This document shows positions 1 through 5,870 of a DNA stretch of 14,276 bases, piece by piece. The first letter of the stretch is position 1. Each line of letters starts with the position of its first letter. The stretch covers positions 1 to 14,276 of the forward strand of contig JAPOOQ010000613.1 in assembly GCA_026713345.1 (NCBI GenBank), in the 5' to 3' direction. The notes under the pieces were generated by a model. It had not been told where the DNA came from. It searched no databases and saw only the letters and a program-made list of their open reading frames with translations. The stretch comes from Gemmatimonadota bacterium (GTDB lineage Bacteria > Gemmatimonadota > Gemmatimonadetes > Longimicrobiales > Gaopeijiaceae). The position numbers and the translations under genes were made by a program.

Positions 1-60
1 CAAAGTTTCGATCTCTCACAGTCCCACCCGCCTCCCGCGCGTCGTCCGGGGGCCGGCCCT

Positions 61-261
61 ATGGTGCGCAAGCCGCAGCCAACAATGGACTATGACGCCC
101 TGCACATCCTCCAAGACAGCGCGTTGGTGTTCCGCTACGCTTCCTGGGAAGACGAACAGGGAAGGCTCCATACGTCCACGGCCGCCGACCGTGTATCCCT
201 CCACCCGCTGCGCCGGGTCAGTGGCGAGCCGTGCACGGGGATGCTGGAGTCGGTGAGGTGA
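61..261 (+). CDS. Small hypothetical protein, possibly 5'-incomplete
   Basis: Reads as a 66-residue protein from ATG 61, with an alternative in-frame ATG at 85. The frame is open back to the window edge, so the true start may lie outside. The middle part, with acidic and aromatic residues (DYDALHILQDS, then FRYASWEDEQGR), looks protein-like, but I recognise no family. Its stop TGA (259-261) overlaps the ATG of the next gene at 261, the TGATG arrangement typical of translational coupling. That coupling is the best support for it being a real gene. No signal peptide or membrane segment is seen. Confidence 0.5.
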   Translation: MVRKPQPTMDYDALHILQDSALVFRYASWEDEQGRLHTSTAADRVSLHPLRRVSGEPCTGMLESVR

Positions 262-410
262 TGAGCTGGCGGGGCTGCGTCGTGGTCATCCATCCGATCC
301 TGCTGATCGTCCTTCTGGCCGTAGCAGCGTTCGTAGTCGGCCGGGGCTCGCCCACAAGAACAAAAGAGGTGGGGGATAAGGGATCTCTACGGTCATCGCC
401 CGGAACGTGA
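261..410 (+). CDS. Tiny single-pass membrane protein
   Basis: A 49-residue ORF starting at ATG 261, one base into the stop of the upstream gene, with GGTGAGG just upstream as a ribosome-binding site. After MSWRGCVVV comes a hydrophobic run rich in I, L, V and A (HPILLIVLLAVAAFVVG), long enough for one membrane helix. A short polar tail with basic and acidic residues follows and ends at TGA 408-410. It resembles a membrane-anchored micro-protein such as a holin/spanin-like or toxin-like peptide, but no family can be named. It forms a coupled two-gene unit with 61-261, and repeat R1 begins about 50 bases after it. Confidence 0.55.
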   Translation: MSWRGCVVVIHPILLIVLLAVAAFVVGRGSPTRTKEVGDKGSLRSSPGT

Positions 411-461
411 CAGGCCGGCGGTGCCCGGTGTTCCCCTTCGGGCGTCCATTCCGTGCGAGTA

Positions 462-509
462 GGCTGCTTGCGACCGGGCATCCTGACCGATACCGTATGA
501 GACTATGCG
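462..509 (+). repeat. Cassette repeat R1
   Basis: Copy of the ~48-bp interspersed repeat. The right two-thirds match the consensus exactly, including GCGACCGGGCATCCTGACCG and core CTGACCGATACCGTATGAG (483-501). The first few bases (GGCTG instead of CGAAT) and the last bases (TATGCG instead of GATTCG) differ, so the terminal inverted repeat seen in R3 is not kept. A plus-strand micro-gene starts about 25 bases downstream. A weak GCCCG/CGGGC inverted repeat (423-443) lies upstream. Confidence 0.85.
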
Positions 510-533
510 AGGGCGGAGGATCTTGCCAAGGTG

Positions 534-629
534 ATGGAGCGCACCGAGGAGATTCCGCTCATCAACCAAGAATATCGCGGCCCTTCAGACCGCAATCTAA
601 CCGTCAAGGCGAAAGGGGCGAAGCCATGA
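534..629 (+). CDS. 31-residue micro-protein, first gene of the R1 cassette
   Basis: An ORF from ATG 534 (GTG immediately before it) to TGA 627-629. It begins MERTEEIPLINQEYRG and ends with a lysine-rich tail. GGCGGAGG about 12-18 bases upstream could serve as ribosome-binding site. It is below the usual length cutoff. Its stop overlaps the ATG of the next ORF (ATGA at 626-629), and that ORF in turn overlaps the third one, so the three look like a translationally coupled micro-operon. No family is recognised. The start is only 25 bases past R1, so the repeat probably carries or borders its promoter. Confidence 0.45.
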   Translation: MERTEEIPLINQEYRGPSDRNLTVKAKGAKP

Positions 630-745
630 GTCTTACCGACAGGGAAGCCGAACGGATGGGCGCAATTATGGCGGAACACGGGGAGGACCCCCGTGCTGGT
701 CGGTGTATCCGTTCCGTGGAGATCGTCTGCGGCGATGCCGGATAG
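626..745 (+). CDS. 39-residue micro-protein, second gene of the R1 cassette
   Basis: Starts at ATG 626 inside the stop of the upstream micro-gene (ATGA), with the strong purine-rich tract GGCGAAAGGGGCG just upstream. It reads MSLTDREAERMGAIMAEHGE and ends in VCGDAG with TAG 743-745. The N-terminal half looks helical and amphipathic (alternating charged residues with M, I and A), which might suit a small regulator or antitoxin-like peptide, but nothing identifies it. The following gene starts at 735, within its last codons. A longer in-frame reading upstream runs through R1 and is unlikely to be translated. Confidence 0.5.
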   Translation: MSLTDREAERMGAIMAEHGEDPRAGRCIRSVEIVCGDAG

Positions 746-1025
746 GATTCCGTGGTCGAAGATCGAGTTCCTCGTTAGGGGAATGCCATTTTTGGTTCCG
801 CCGGCCGGAACGATTCGACGCTCGGCTGACGGGCAATTCACCGCATCTCTGCGGGGCGCCGTCTGCAAGGCCGATCACCCGGGAGTAGCAGTCGCGAAGG
901 TACTGAGGAAGGTCTGGCCAAATCTCTCAGCCAACGAGTTCTACGTCGACCTGAAAGGACGCTCCGCCAGGAAATACGGTGTGCGAACGACCATGAAGCG
1001 ACATCTTCGTGAAGAGGAGGGTTGA
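735..1025 (+). CDS. Hypothetical protein, third gene of the R1 cassette
   Basis: ATG 735 overlaps the last codons of the upstream micro-gene by 11 bases, giving a 96-residue protein that starts MPDRIPWSKIEFLVRGMPFL and ends TMKRHLREEEG. The mix of beta-prone segments (FLVRGMPFLVP, GQFTASLRGAV) and a basic C-terminus (KGRSARKYGVRTTMKRHLR) suggests a small globular, perhaps nucleic-acid-binding protein; I recognise no family. An earlier in-frame start at 693 exists but would lie deep inside the upstream gene. I chose 735 because the overlap fits the coupled spacing of this cluster. Confidence 0.6.
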   Translation: MPDRIPWSKIEFLVRGMPFLVPPAGTIRRSADGQFTASLRGAVCKADHPGVAVAKVLRKVWPNLSANEFYVDLKGRSARKYGVRTTMKRHLREEEG

Positions 1026-1696
1026 CGCCCGTCTGCGATCCCACTCCTCGACACTCCTCGGCAATCGCTTGATCGTGCGGCTGGGCGAACATCGAATTGC
1101 CGACTCACGGTGTGGTGGCAGCCGTCTGACGAATCGTGGTGGGCCGGGCTCGAGGTGCCGACCGGGACACCAATCGTGCGAGAACGTCGCCTGGCGCTCA
1201 ACTTCCCGGCATACTCGACCGAATCGACGGCGTTCTCCCTGGGCAACATCAAAGTGCCGCGGGCTGGCCCCCCCGGACCGGCGATCCGGGTAGGGACGCG
1301 TGGCGCGTCCCTACCGCCCTGTTCACCACCGTGGCGATCAGCATCGCGGTCGAAGACGAGCCGATCTTCCCCGGTCTGGCCCGGGCCGCCACCGTGTGGG
1401 GGTATTCGTGGTCGAACAAGGCAGCGAAGCACCGCATCTACGTGTTCGCCGAAACGGGCGGACAGTGGATCGGCGGGCCGGACTACTCGAACCCGGCTGC
1501 CGAGGCCGACGAGACGAGCGCAGGCTGCGTCCGCTCCTTCGCAGTCGGCACGCCCACGTTCCTCGTGCACGAGGACTGGAACGGGTGTTGGTACGTCTAC
1601 GGCGAGTCCATGCACCGGATCGTCAAGACCGGCAAAGACGAGGAGCTCTACAGGACGAAACTGAAGCAGAGCGGCCCGTGCGACGGCCGGAGATAG
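1009..1696 (+). pseudogene. Broken beta-rich hypothetical gene with inserted hairpin
   Basis: Protein-like segments lie in three successive frames. A possible N-terminus is at 1009-1108 (LGNRLIVRLGEHRIA). A clear middle follows from about 1110 (WWQPSDESWWAGLEVP to SLGNIKVPRAG, about 1258). The C-terminal half runs from about 1322 (TTVAISIAVEDEPIFPG) to TAG 1694-1696, with many aromatic residues and three cysteines. The frame change between middle and C-terminal half coincides with a GC-rich stretch holding a perfect 12-bp palindromic hairpin (1289-1315). The simplest reading is one gene interrupted by a small palindromic insertion. Alternatively GTG 1330 starts a separate gene, but it lacks a ribosome-binding site. 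The family is unknown, and the 5' segment is the least certain part. Confidence 0.5.
1289..1315. repeat. Perfect palindromic hairpin inside the broken gene
   Basis: GGTAGGGACGCG (1289-1300), a TGG loop (1301-1303) and CGCGTCCCTACC (1304-1315) form an uninterrupted 12-bp stem. It is preceded by a weaker CCGGA/TCCGG inverted repeat (about 1273-1289). Its form, GTAGGGRCGC facing its complement across a short loop, resembles REP/MITE-like palindromic units found dispersed in many environmental genomes. It sits where the reading frame of the surrounding gene changes. There is no T-run, so it is not a typical intrinsic terminator. Confidence 0.75.
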
Positions 1697-1730
1697 TGCT
1701 CCAGTAGGGTGGCACGGGGAGTAAAATGGT

Positions 1731-1764
1731 GGGGTGGAGCCAGGGCAGATGCCGGCTCCGCCCC
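1731..1764 (+). terminator. Terminator-like hairpin before R2
   Basis: GGGGTGGAGCC (1731-1741) and GGCTCCGCCCC (1754-1764) form an 11-bp stem with one G-T pair and a 12-base loop. It lies about 35 bases after the stop of the broken gene and 42 bases before repeat R2. There is no T-tract, so factor-independent termination is only possible, not shown. Confidence 0.45.
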
Positions 1765-1805
1765 GCCCGCTCCTCTGGCGGACGAAGCGGAACCTAAGTG
1801 CGCCC

Positions 1806-1854
1806 CGAATCTTGCGACCCGGCATCCTGCCTGAATACCGTAGAGACCATAGAG
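1806..1854 (+). repeat. Cassette repeat R2 (diverged)
   Basis: The left half matches the consensus closely (CGAATCTTGCGACCCGGCAT). The right half is altered: CCTGCCTGAATACCGTAGAG in place of CCTGACCGATACCGTATGAG, and the final GATTCG is replaced by CATAGAGCG. It is the most diverged full-length copy. It is followed by the 3' end of a reverse-strand gene rather than a forward ORF. The stretch between R2 and 1982 shows no gene. Confidence 0.75.
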
Positions 1855-1981
1855 CGAATCAAACAGCGGCCTCTGAGCCCGCTCTCCCGATTTGGATCCA
1901 TCCGATCTCACGAACACCTACGGACCCCGTGGCCAAACAGTGCTTGCTGCATCAAGAGGCCGGACGACTCCACACGGCACA

Positions 1982-3383
1982 TCAGTGTCTCGGAATGGCG
2001 TAAACGGGCGAGGCATTGGGATCGCTGGCGGTCTCCTCCCCAATGACCAGTTCGAGCCCTGCGGCATGCCCGCGCGCGGCCAAGTTCGCGCAGCCAGGTG
2101 TCCCGGGATTCCACGGGTCCTCGATCCATCTGCCGAGAATCCCTCGAGTCATGTCGTCGAGGGCGACCCACGCACCGTCGAGGTACGCTCGCGGACGGCG
2201 AATCGCGGCGCTTCGAAGCTGGCGGGCAAGACAGTGCCGTGATCTCTGCACGAAGTCCTCGACAAACATCGCGAAGCTTGTCATCCTGGCACGCCGGGCG
2301 AAGCGTATGGTGCCCACATAGCGCCTGCTTCCCGCCGCGAGATCGGTCACGTACAGAGTCATCGCACTGCCCCCGTTCATCTCTTCCTCGGTGACTTCGA
2401 AGCGGTAGGTGGCCCCTACGATCCACGGATAGTTCAACTCGCACGCCACTCCCGTTCCTTCACCGCCAAAGGTCCTGCACAGGACATCGCTGCCCTTGTC
2501 AATGAGTTCGGCGCCTCCGTGTCCGGGCGCGTCCCAAACCGAGAATTGAAGCTGCCTGTCATAGCGGGTGCCCCCGCGCTGCAAGCCCGTGTATCCCCCA
2601 TCCCACTGGATCGCGGCGTAAAAGGTGCCCGTCGGTTCGGTCAGCGGGGTCATGTCGATCGAGTAACCCGCGCTGGGGTGGTTCGGGTTGTTGATCCAAA
2701 TGGCGGCGGCTCCGTTGGGAGGATTGGCGGGCACCGTAGACTGAGTCGCCAGTTCCTCCGTGACACCCGAGGACTCATTTTCGACTGTGAGCGATAGAGT
2801 GCCCATCCCCGGCCAGCCTGCCACCCAAGTCGTCTGCAAGCGGCCCATCTCGTCCGTGGTGCCTGTGGCAGGGTACACCCAGCCGGATTGCCGGTCGGTC
2901 GACCATCGATAGCTCGCACCCGCGACGGGTGATCCTTCGGCGTCCAGCGCCGTGACCACGATGGTATCCGCACCCTGCTTGCCCGCATGGGCAGGGATCA
3001 GGCCCGTAGGTTCCACCGCTAGCGACGCTACCTCTTGCGCAACCACCACGCTTGCCATCCCGCTCGCTGCTCCGGAAGAAGCTGCGAATCGACGCCGGTC
3101 CCATTGCCTGCCGCTGTCACCAGGCCCGACGCGTTTATGGTGGCAACCCCGGCGGCGCTGCTCGACCAGGTCACGGCTGCTCCCGTCATCACCTGGCCGT
3201 TCTGGTCGGCGACCTCGACCGAGAGCTTCACCGTCGCGCCCAGCGCCGTCAGCTCGGAGGTCGCAGGCGTCACCGTCAGCGTCGTCGCGCGGGGCGGATC
3301 CGAGGGAGGGGGTTCCGTCGCACCCCGTCGCCGCAAGCGATGGCCCACAGCCCGACTACGGTCAGCAGGAACGAGCGTGTCAT
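1982..3383 (-). pseudogene. Ig-like lipoprotein with DUF3472-like domain, frameshifted
   Basis: Read on the reverse strand from ATG 3381-3383. The order is a lipoprotein signal (MTRSFLLTVVGLWAIACGDG, lipobox ending AIAC), then a BIG2-type Ig-like domain (LTVTPATSELTALGATVKL to NASGLVTAAGNGT). A second, Big_1-like domain follows (VEPTGLIPAHAGKQ to LSLTVENE), and last a C-terminal part resembling DUF3472 (FYAAIQWDGGYTGLQ, LQFSVWD, VGATYRFEV, FAMFVEDF). The pieces are in different frames, with shifts near 3320-3328 (signal to BIG2) and 3075-3105 (BIG2 to second domain). The last 358 codons are intact. Corrected, it would be about 467 residues, exported and anchored to a membrane, with a likely surface or carbohydrate-related role. 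The frameshifts are either real decay or sequence errors at GC-rich runs. It fills the R2-R3 segment on the strand opposite to most cassettes. Confidence 0.75.
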
Positions 3384-3582
3384 GCCCGGTCCGCAGGCGA
3401 CCGGCTTGAGTGTGAGCAATGATCCAATAGTCTTCTTCCATGACCTTTTCTGTGCCCGCGACTTGGGGGCGCGGGCCATTGCCGTGGTTGAATGGCAGCA
3501 TGGTAACGATGTCGAGATTGGGCCGCAAGTTTGGGGCTGGGGGCGTGAAGAGTGGGAGCTGCTGCCCCCCCGGCCAGGAATT

Positions 3583-3602
3583 CCCCCGGCCGATGCCGGG
3601 GG
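3583..3602. terminator. GC-rich hairpin abutting R3
   Basis: CCCCCGGC (3583-3590), loop CGAT and GCCGGGGG (3595-3602) form a perfect 8-bp stem that ends exactly where repeat R3 starts. Similar but less perfect GC-rich inverted repeats lie ahead of R2 and R6. It may be a transcription barrier or part of an extended repeat structure; there is no T-run. Confidence 0.55.
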
Positions 3603-3650
3603 CGAATCTTGCCGCCGGGCATCCTGACCGATACCGTATGAGACGATTCG
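3603..3650 (+). repeat. Cassette repeat R3 (best terminal inverted repeat)
   Basis: A 48-bp copy bounded by CGAATC (3603-3608) and GATTCG (3645-3650), a perfect 6-bp terminal inverted repeat. The core CTGACCGATACCGTATGAG is intact (3624-3642). Inside, CGG-gc-ATC and GAT-a-CCG can form an inner stem with unpaired bases, so one strand can fold into a two-stem hairpin. A forward gene starts 49 bases downstream. Confidence 0.88.
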
Positions 3651-3698
3651 AGAGGGAACTGGAGACCCCTCATTTCACTCATTTACTGGAGAGGCCCA

Positions 3699-3986
3699 AT
3701 GGACTCCTTGAGCAGGGAGAGAGGCAAGAAGGTGGTGAAAACGATCAGCGATATCGTCAGTGTCGGCGGAAAGGTCCACGCACCGATCTTTGCGCTACTC
3801 GCCTGGTTCGGCTGTGAGAAGCGGGGCGTGAAGATCGTCGGCGGCATCAGCAGTGCCCTCCAGGAGTACGGGCTGAAGACGATTCCGGACTTCGCAGATG
3901 TCCAGCGCCACGATAAGTTCACGACGGTGGAGTTTCAGAAGGTTCCCCGGAAGTACCCCCCATCCCCAAAAAAGGAGACCCTCTGA
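3699..3986 (+). CDS. Hypothetical protein, first gene of the R3 cassette
   Basis: 95 residues from ATG 3699 (TTTACTGGAGAGGCCCA upstream supplies GGAG), beginning MDSLSRERGKKVVKTISDIV. A moderately hydrophobic segment (HAPIFALLAWFG) may be a buried helix. The stretch ISSALQEYGLKTIPDFADVQ resembles the short L-x-x-x-GL-x-T-x-PDF pattern that I associate with helical N-terminal modules of some restriction or regulatory proteins; this link is weak. The proline- and lysine-rich tail ends at TGA 3984-3986, overlapping the ATG of the FlbD-like gene (TGATG), so the two are probably co-translated. No enzymatic motif is seen. Confidence 0.75.
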   Translation: MDSLSRERGKKVVKTISDIVSVGGKVHAPIFALLAWFGCEKRGVKIVGGISSALQEYGLKTIPDFADVQRHDKFTTVEFQKVPRKYPPSPKKETL

Positions 3987-4219
3987 TGCCCGGCCACAAG
4001 CTCATCAAGCTCACCAGGCGAGAGCGAGACGGGCGTGGCCGCCCGTTGTCGGAGTCCATCGACATCCACGTCAACCCTGCCCATATCATCAAGGTAGAAC
4101 GCGGTCGTCAGACGCTCGTGACCCTTAGCGACGGCAGTCGCCTCATGGTCACGGAGACCCCGGAGCGAATCGCCCTGATAATCGAAGCGGGGACCGAATC
4201 TTGCGACCAGTCGTCCTGA
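3986..4219 (+). CDS. FlbD-like small protein ending inside repeat R4
   Basis: 77 residues from ATG 3986, with AAAGGAG upstream and a TGATG overlap with the preceding gene. The core fits the FlbD family of short beta-rich proteins: LIKLTRR, then IDIHVNPAHIIKVER, TLVTLSDGSRLMVTETPERI. FlbD is known from flagellar operons, but similar short domains also occur alone, and no flagellar gene is near. A role in motility is therefore not implied. An insert (RDGRGRPLSES) follows the first strand. The last residues (ESCDQSS) and the stop TGA (4217-4219) lie within repeat R4, so the repeat supplies the C-terminus. This would be expected if the gene and repeat moved as one unit. Confidence 0.8.
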   Translation: MPGHKLIKLTRRERDGRGRPLSESIDIHVNPAHIIKVERGRQTLVTLSDGSRLMVTETPERIALIIEAGTESCDQSS

Positions 4220-4242
4220 CCGATACCGTATGAGACGAATTG
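4195..4242 (+). repeat. Cassette repeat R4
   Basis: 48-bp copy with CGAATCTTGCGACC at the left, a three-base change in the middle (AGTCG for GGGCA) and an intact core CTGACCGATACCGTATGAG (4216-4234). The right end is GAATTG rather than GATTCG, weakening the terminal inverted repeat. It overlaps the last 25 bases of the FlbD-like gene, whose TGA is the CTGA of the core. The next forward gene starts 49 bases after it. Confidence 0.87.
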
Positions 4243-4291
4243 ACGGGGAATACGTAGCGCTCCCCCGACTCCCCCAGAAAGGCGATGCCCT

Positions 4292-5137
4292 ATGACCCCT
4301 GCTGAACACTTCGCTCAGCGCACTTGGTCCACGCTCGGTCGTGCCGAACAGTTCAAGGTCCGTTTCGGCGAGGAAACGCTGACCGATCTGCTTGTTCTGG
4401 ACATGCTTCCACACGGCCGCACCAGAGGCTTTTGGCTCGGCTCGACTACAAAACCAGCCGAAGGTCAGTGCGGTGCCGACCTCCTCGTTTTCTTGCGACA
4501 CCGGACTGATCGCTTCTTCGTACTCGCGCTTCAGGCCAAGAAGCTGTACCCTGACGACAGATACCGGATGTTGAACAGGGTGAGCGACTCCGAAGGTCAA
4601 TTGGACAAGCTCGTAGGGTTCGCGCGGCAGTTTCACGCCCTGCCCCTCTACTTGCTCTACAACCACTCGAATATGGTAGTGCGTTCCGATCACTGGCATT
4701 GCTGCCAGAAGCGTTTCGACAAGCACCAACTGGGGTGCACGCTTGTCCCGAGTTGGCACATTCGGCGCATGCTGCTCTGCCGTCCTCCGCCACCTCGGGA
4801 CTTCGACTCGGCCCACAAGGTCAAACAGGCCAAGCCATGGCGCTGTGCTTTCGATTGTCAGTCCGCCGAGAATGAACTCCGCCGAATGGCGTTTCCCACT
4901 CCGCAGCACTACTCTGACACACCGTCTGCAGACAACTGGATCTTCGAACGACGGGTAGCGGATGCTTGGCCGGAATGGCTATTTGACAAATCGACGTCAC
5001 AGCTAACGAGGGAGGACTTATACCGACTTCTGTCCGATGCCGGTACCGCGCCAGAAGATTCCTTCGAATCTGACGAGAGTCTGTATCCGGCGCGCGTCCT
5101 TATGATTGATCGGCCGAGGGAATCGGCGGTCTCGTGA
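4292..5137 (+). CDS. DUF6615-like putative nuclease-fold protein
   Basis: 281 residues from ATG 4292; AGAAAGGCG upstream is an acceptable ribosome-binding site. The N-terminal half resembles the DUF6615 group: EETLTDLLVLDM (about residues 28-39), GADLLVFLRHRTDRFFVLAL (about 62-81), QAKKL, then a QLDKLVGFARQFHALPLYLLYNH segment. An acidic residue followed by a hydrophobic strand with D and a strand ending in Q-x-K is the layout of PD-(D/E)XK nuclease folds (candidates D33, D64, Q82, K84). A nuclease or defence role is therefore plausible but inferred. The C-terminal half has scattered Cys and His pairs (HWHCCQKR, CAFDCQS) without a clear zinc-finger spacing. It is the only gene between R4 and R5 and is intact, unlike several neighbours. 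Confidence 0.75.
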   Translation: MTPAEHFAQRTWSTLGRAEQFKVRFGEETLTDLLVLDMLPHGRTRGFWLGSTTKPAEGQCGADLLVFLRHRTDRFFVLALQAKKLYPDDRYRMLNRVSDSEGQLDKLVGFARQFHALPLYLLYNHSNMVVRSDHWHCCQKRFDKHQLGCTLVPSWHIRRMLLCRPPPPRDFDSAHKVKQAKPWRCAFDCQSAENELRRMAFPTPQHYSDTPSADNWIFERRVADAWPEWLFDKSTSQLTREDLYRLLSDAGTAPEDSFESDESLYPARVLMIDRPRESAVS

Positions 5138-5220
5138 GCCTCAGCCGCCAGCATAGAGTAGGGCGGATGAGGAGCCGTCGCGGGCCGCCCGAGTTGGATG
5201 CGAGTGGGGGGGAGCCGGGG

Positions 5221-5237
5221 CCGTATGAGACCATTCG
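5221..5237 (+). repeat. Cassette repeat R5 (5'-truncated)
   Basis: Only the right end of the repeat remains: CCGTATGAGACCATTCG, followed by ACGGGGA as after R7. The left ~31 bases of the consensus are replaced by G-rich sequence (GAGTGGGGGGGAGCCGGGG). The truncation falls inside the core. It still sits between two gene segments, and a forward gene starts 77 bases later. Confidence 0.75.
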
Positions 5238-5314
5238 ACGGGGACCGCCCGCGCGCCCCAGACCCCCTCTGAACGGGGACGCGCGCCGTCTCCTCCTACA
5301 CGAGGGCAGAGCGA

Positions 5315-5599
5315 TTGTCTGATTTCGATTCCATACTCGACTACGTGCGGAAGATCCCGCCCGGCAAGACGATGAGCTACGGCGATGTGGCCAAAGCACT
5401 CGATACCTCGGCGCTCGCCGTCGGCGTGGCTCTCAAAACGTGCCCGCTCGACACGCCGTGGTGGCGGGTCACGAAAGGCGGTGGCCTGCTCCACCCCGAC
5501 CTCGACATGGACCTTCGCTGCACCCAAGTTGTCCTGCTCCAACGCGAAGGCGTACCGGTCACCATGCGCGTGCCGCAGAAGTGGCGGCGAAAACCGTGA
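5315..5599 (+). CDS. Alkyltransferase-like protein (ATL), MGMT fold
   Basis: 94 residues from TTG 5315; no ATG occurs until residue 20, and GAGGGCAGAGCGA upstream is the likely ribosome-binding site. It matches the DNA-binding domain of O6-alkylguanine-DNA alkyltransferases: PPGKTMSYGDVAKAL (helix-turn-helix entry with the conserved Tyr, Y22), AVGVAL, then PWWRV at 48-52 where active transferases have PCHRV. Trp in place of the acceptor Cys marks the ATL class, which binds alkylated guanine and flags it for nucleotide excision repair instead of reversing damage. The C-terminal QVVLLQREGVPV is also typical. The position of the arginine finger (before AVG) is Leu34, via a CTC codon, and the recognition-helix loop is shorter than usual, so base flipping may be weakened. 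Single gene directly after R5. Confidence 0.88.
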   Translation: MSDFDSILDYVRKIPPGKTMSYGDVAKALDTSALAVGVALKTCPLDTPWWRVTKGGGLLHPDLDMDLRCTQVVLLQREGVPVTMRVPQKWRRKP

Positions 5600-5644
5600 C
5601 CTTCGTGGGTCCGCCCAGGCGGCACTATCTGGGTCGAGCGCCTG

Positions 5645-5870
5645 ATGGGAGTTGACGACCCCCTGGCACCGCCGCTCGGTGACAGCATGGACGACTGGTC
5701 GTTCCGGCTGTACGACCTGTTCGATGGCGACACTTTTCGAGTACATCGGCACTGTGGAAATGCCCGAGGGACTCCACCTCATGGCCGGAGATTCGGAGCG
5801 CGTCGCTGGCGTCCATCTCGACTCTCTGGGCGTTCACTCCGTGCGCGTGCTGCGCGTGGAGATCGAATGA
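5645..5870 (+). pseudogene. Small hypothetical gene with one-base frameshift
   Basis: The first part (from ATG 5645 or 5687: MDDWSFRLYDLFDGDTF) and the second part (EYIGTVEMPEGLHLMAGDSE to VLRVEIE, TGA 5868-5870) read as one continuous ~74-residue protein if one T is removed from the TTTT at 5734-5737. Both halves have protein-like composition, and the joined product is coherent, with a DGDTFEYIGTV turn at the junction. Its stop overlaps the ATG of the next gene (ATGATG at 5867-5872), supporting an originally coupled pair. I see no family. An error in the homopolymer is as likely as a real mutation. Alternatively ATG 5724 (MATLFEY) starts an intact short protein. Confidence 0.55.

Larger units (their letters stand above)
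3384..3698. other. Intergenic stretch with two hairpins and R3
   Basis: No convincing gene is seen on either strand here. It holds the upstream region of the reverse-strand lipoprotein, a perfect 7-bp inverted repeat GCCCGCG/CGCGGGC with a 9-base loop (3454-3476), the GC hairpin at 3583-3602, repeat R3, and the 48-base leader of the next forward gene. Confidence 0.6.

Noticed and set aside
941..1825. 294-codon reverse ORF
   Set aside because: Arginine- and proline-rich shadow of the broken forward gene, and it runs through the hairpin and repeat.
3935..4909. 324-codon reverse ORF
   Set aside because: Shadow of the FlbD-like and DUF6615-like genes. The forward products match families and have ribosome-binding sites and coupled starts.
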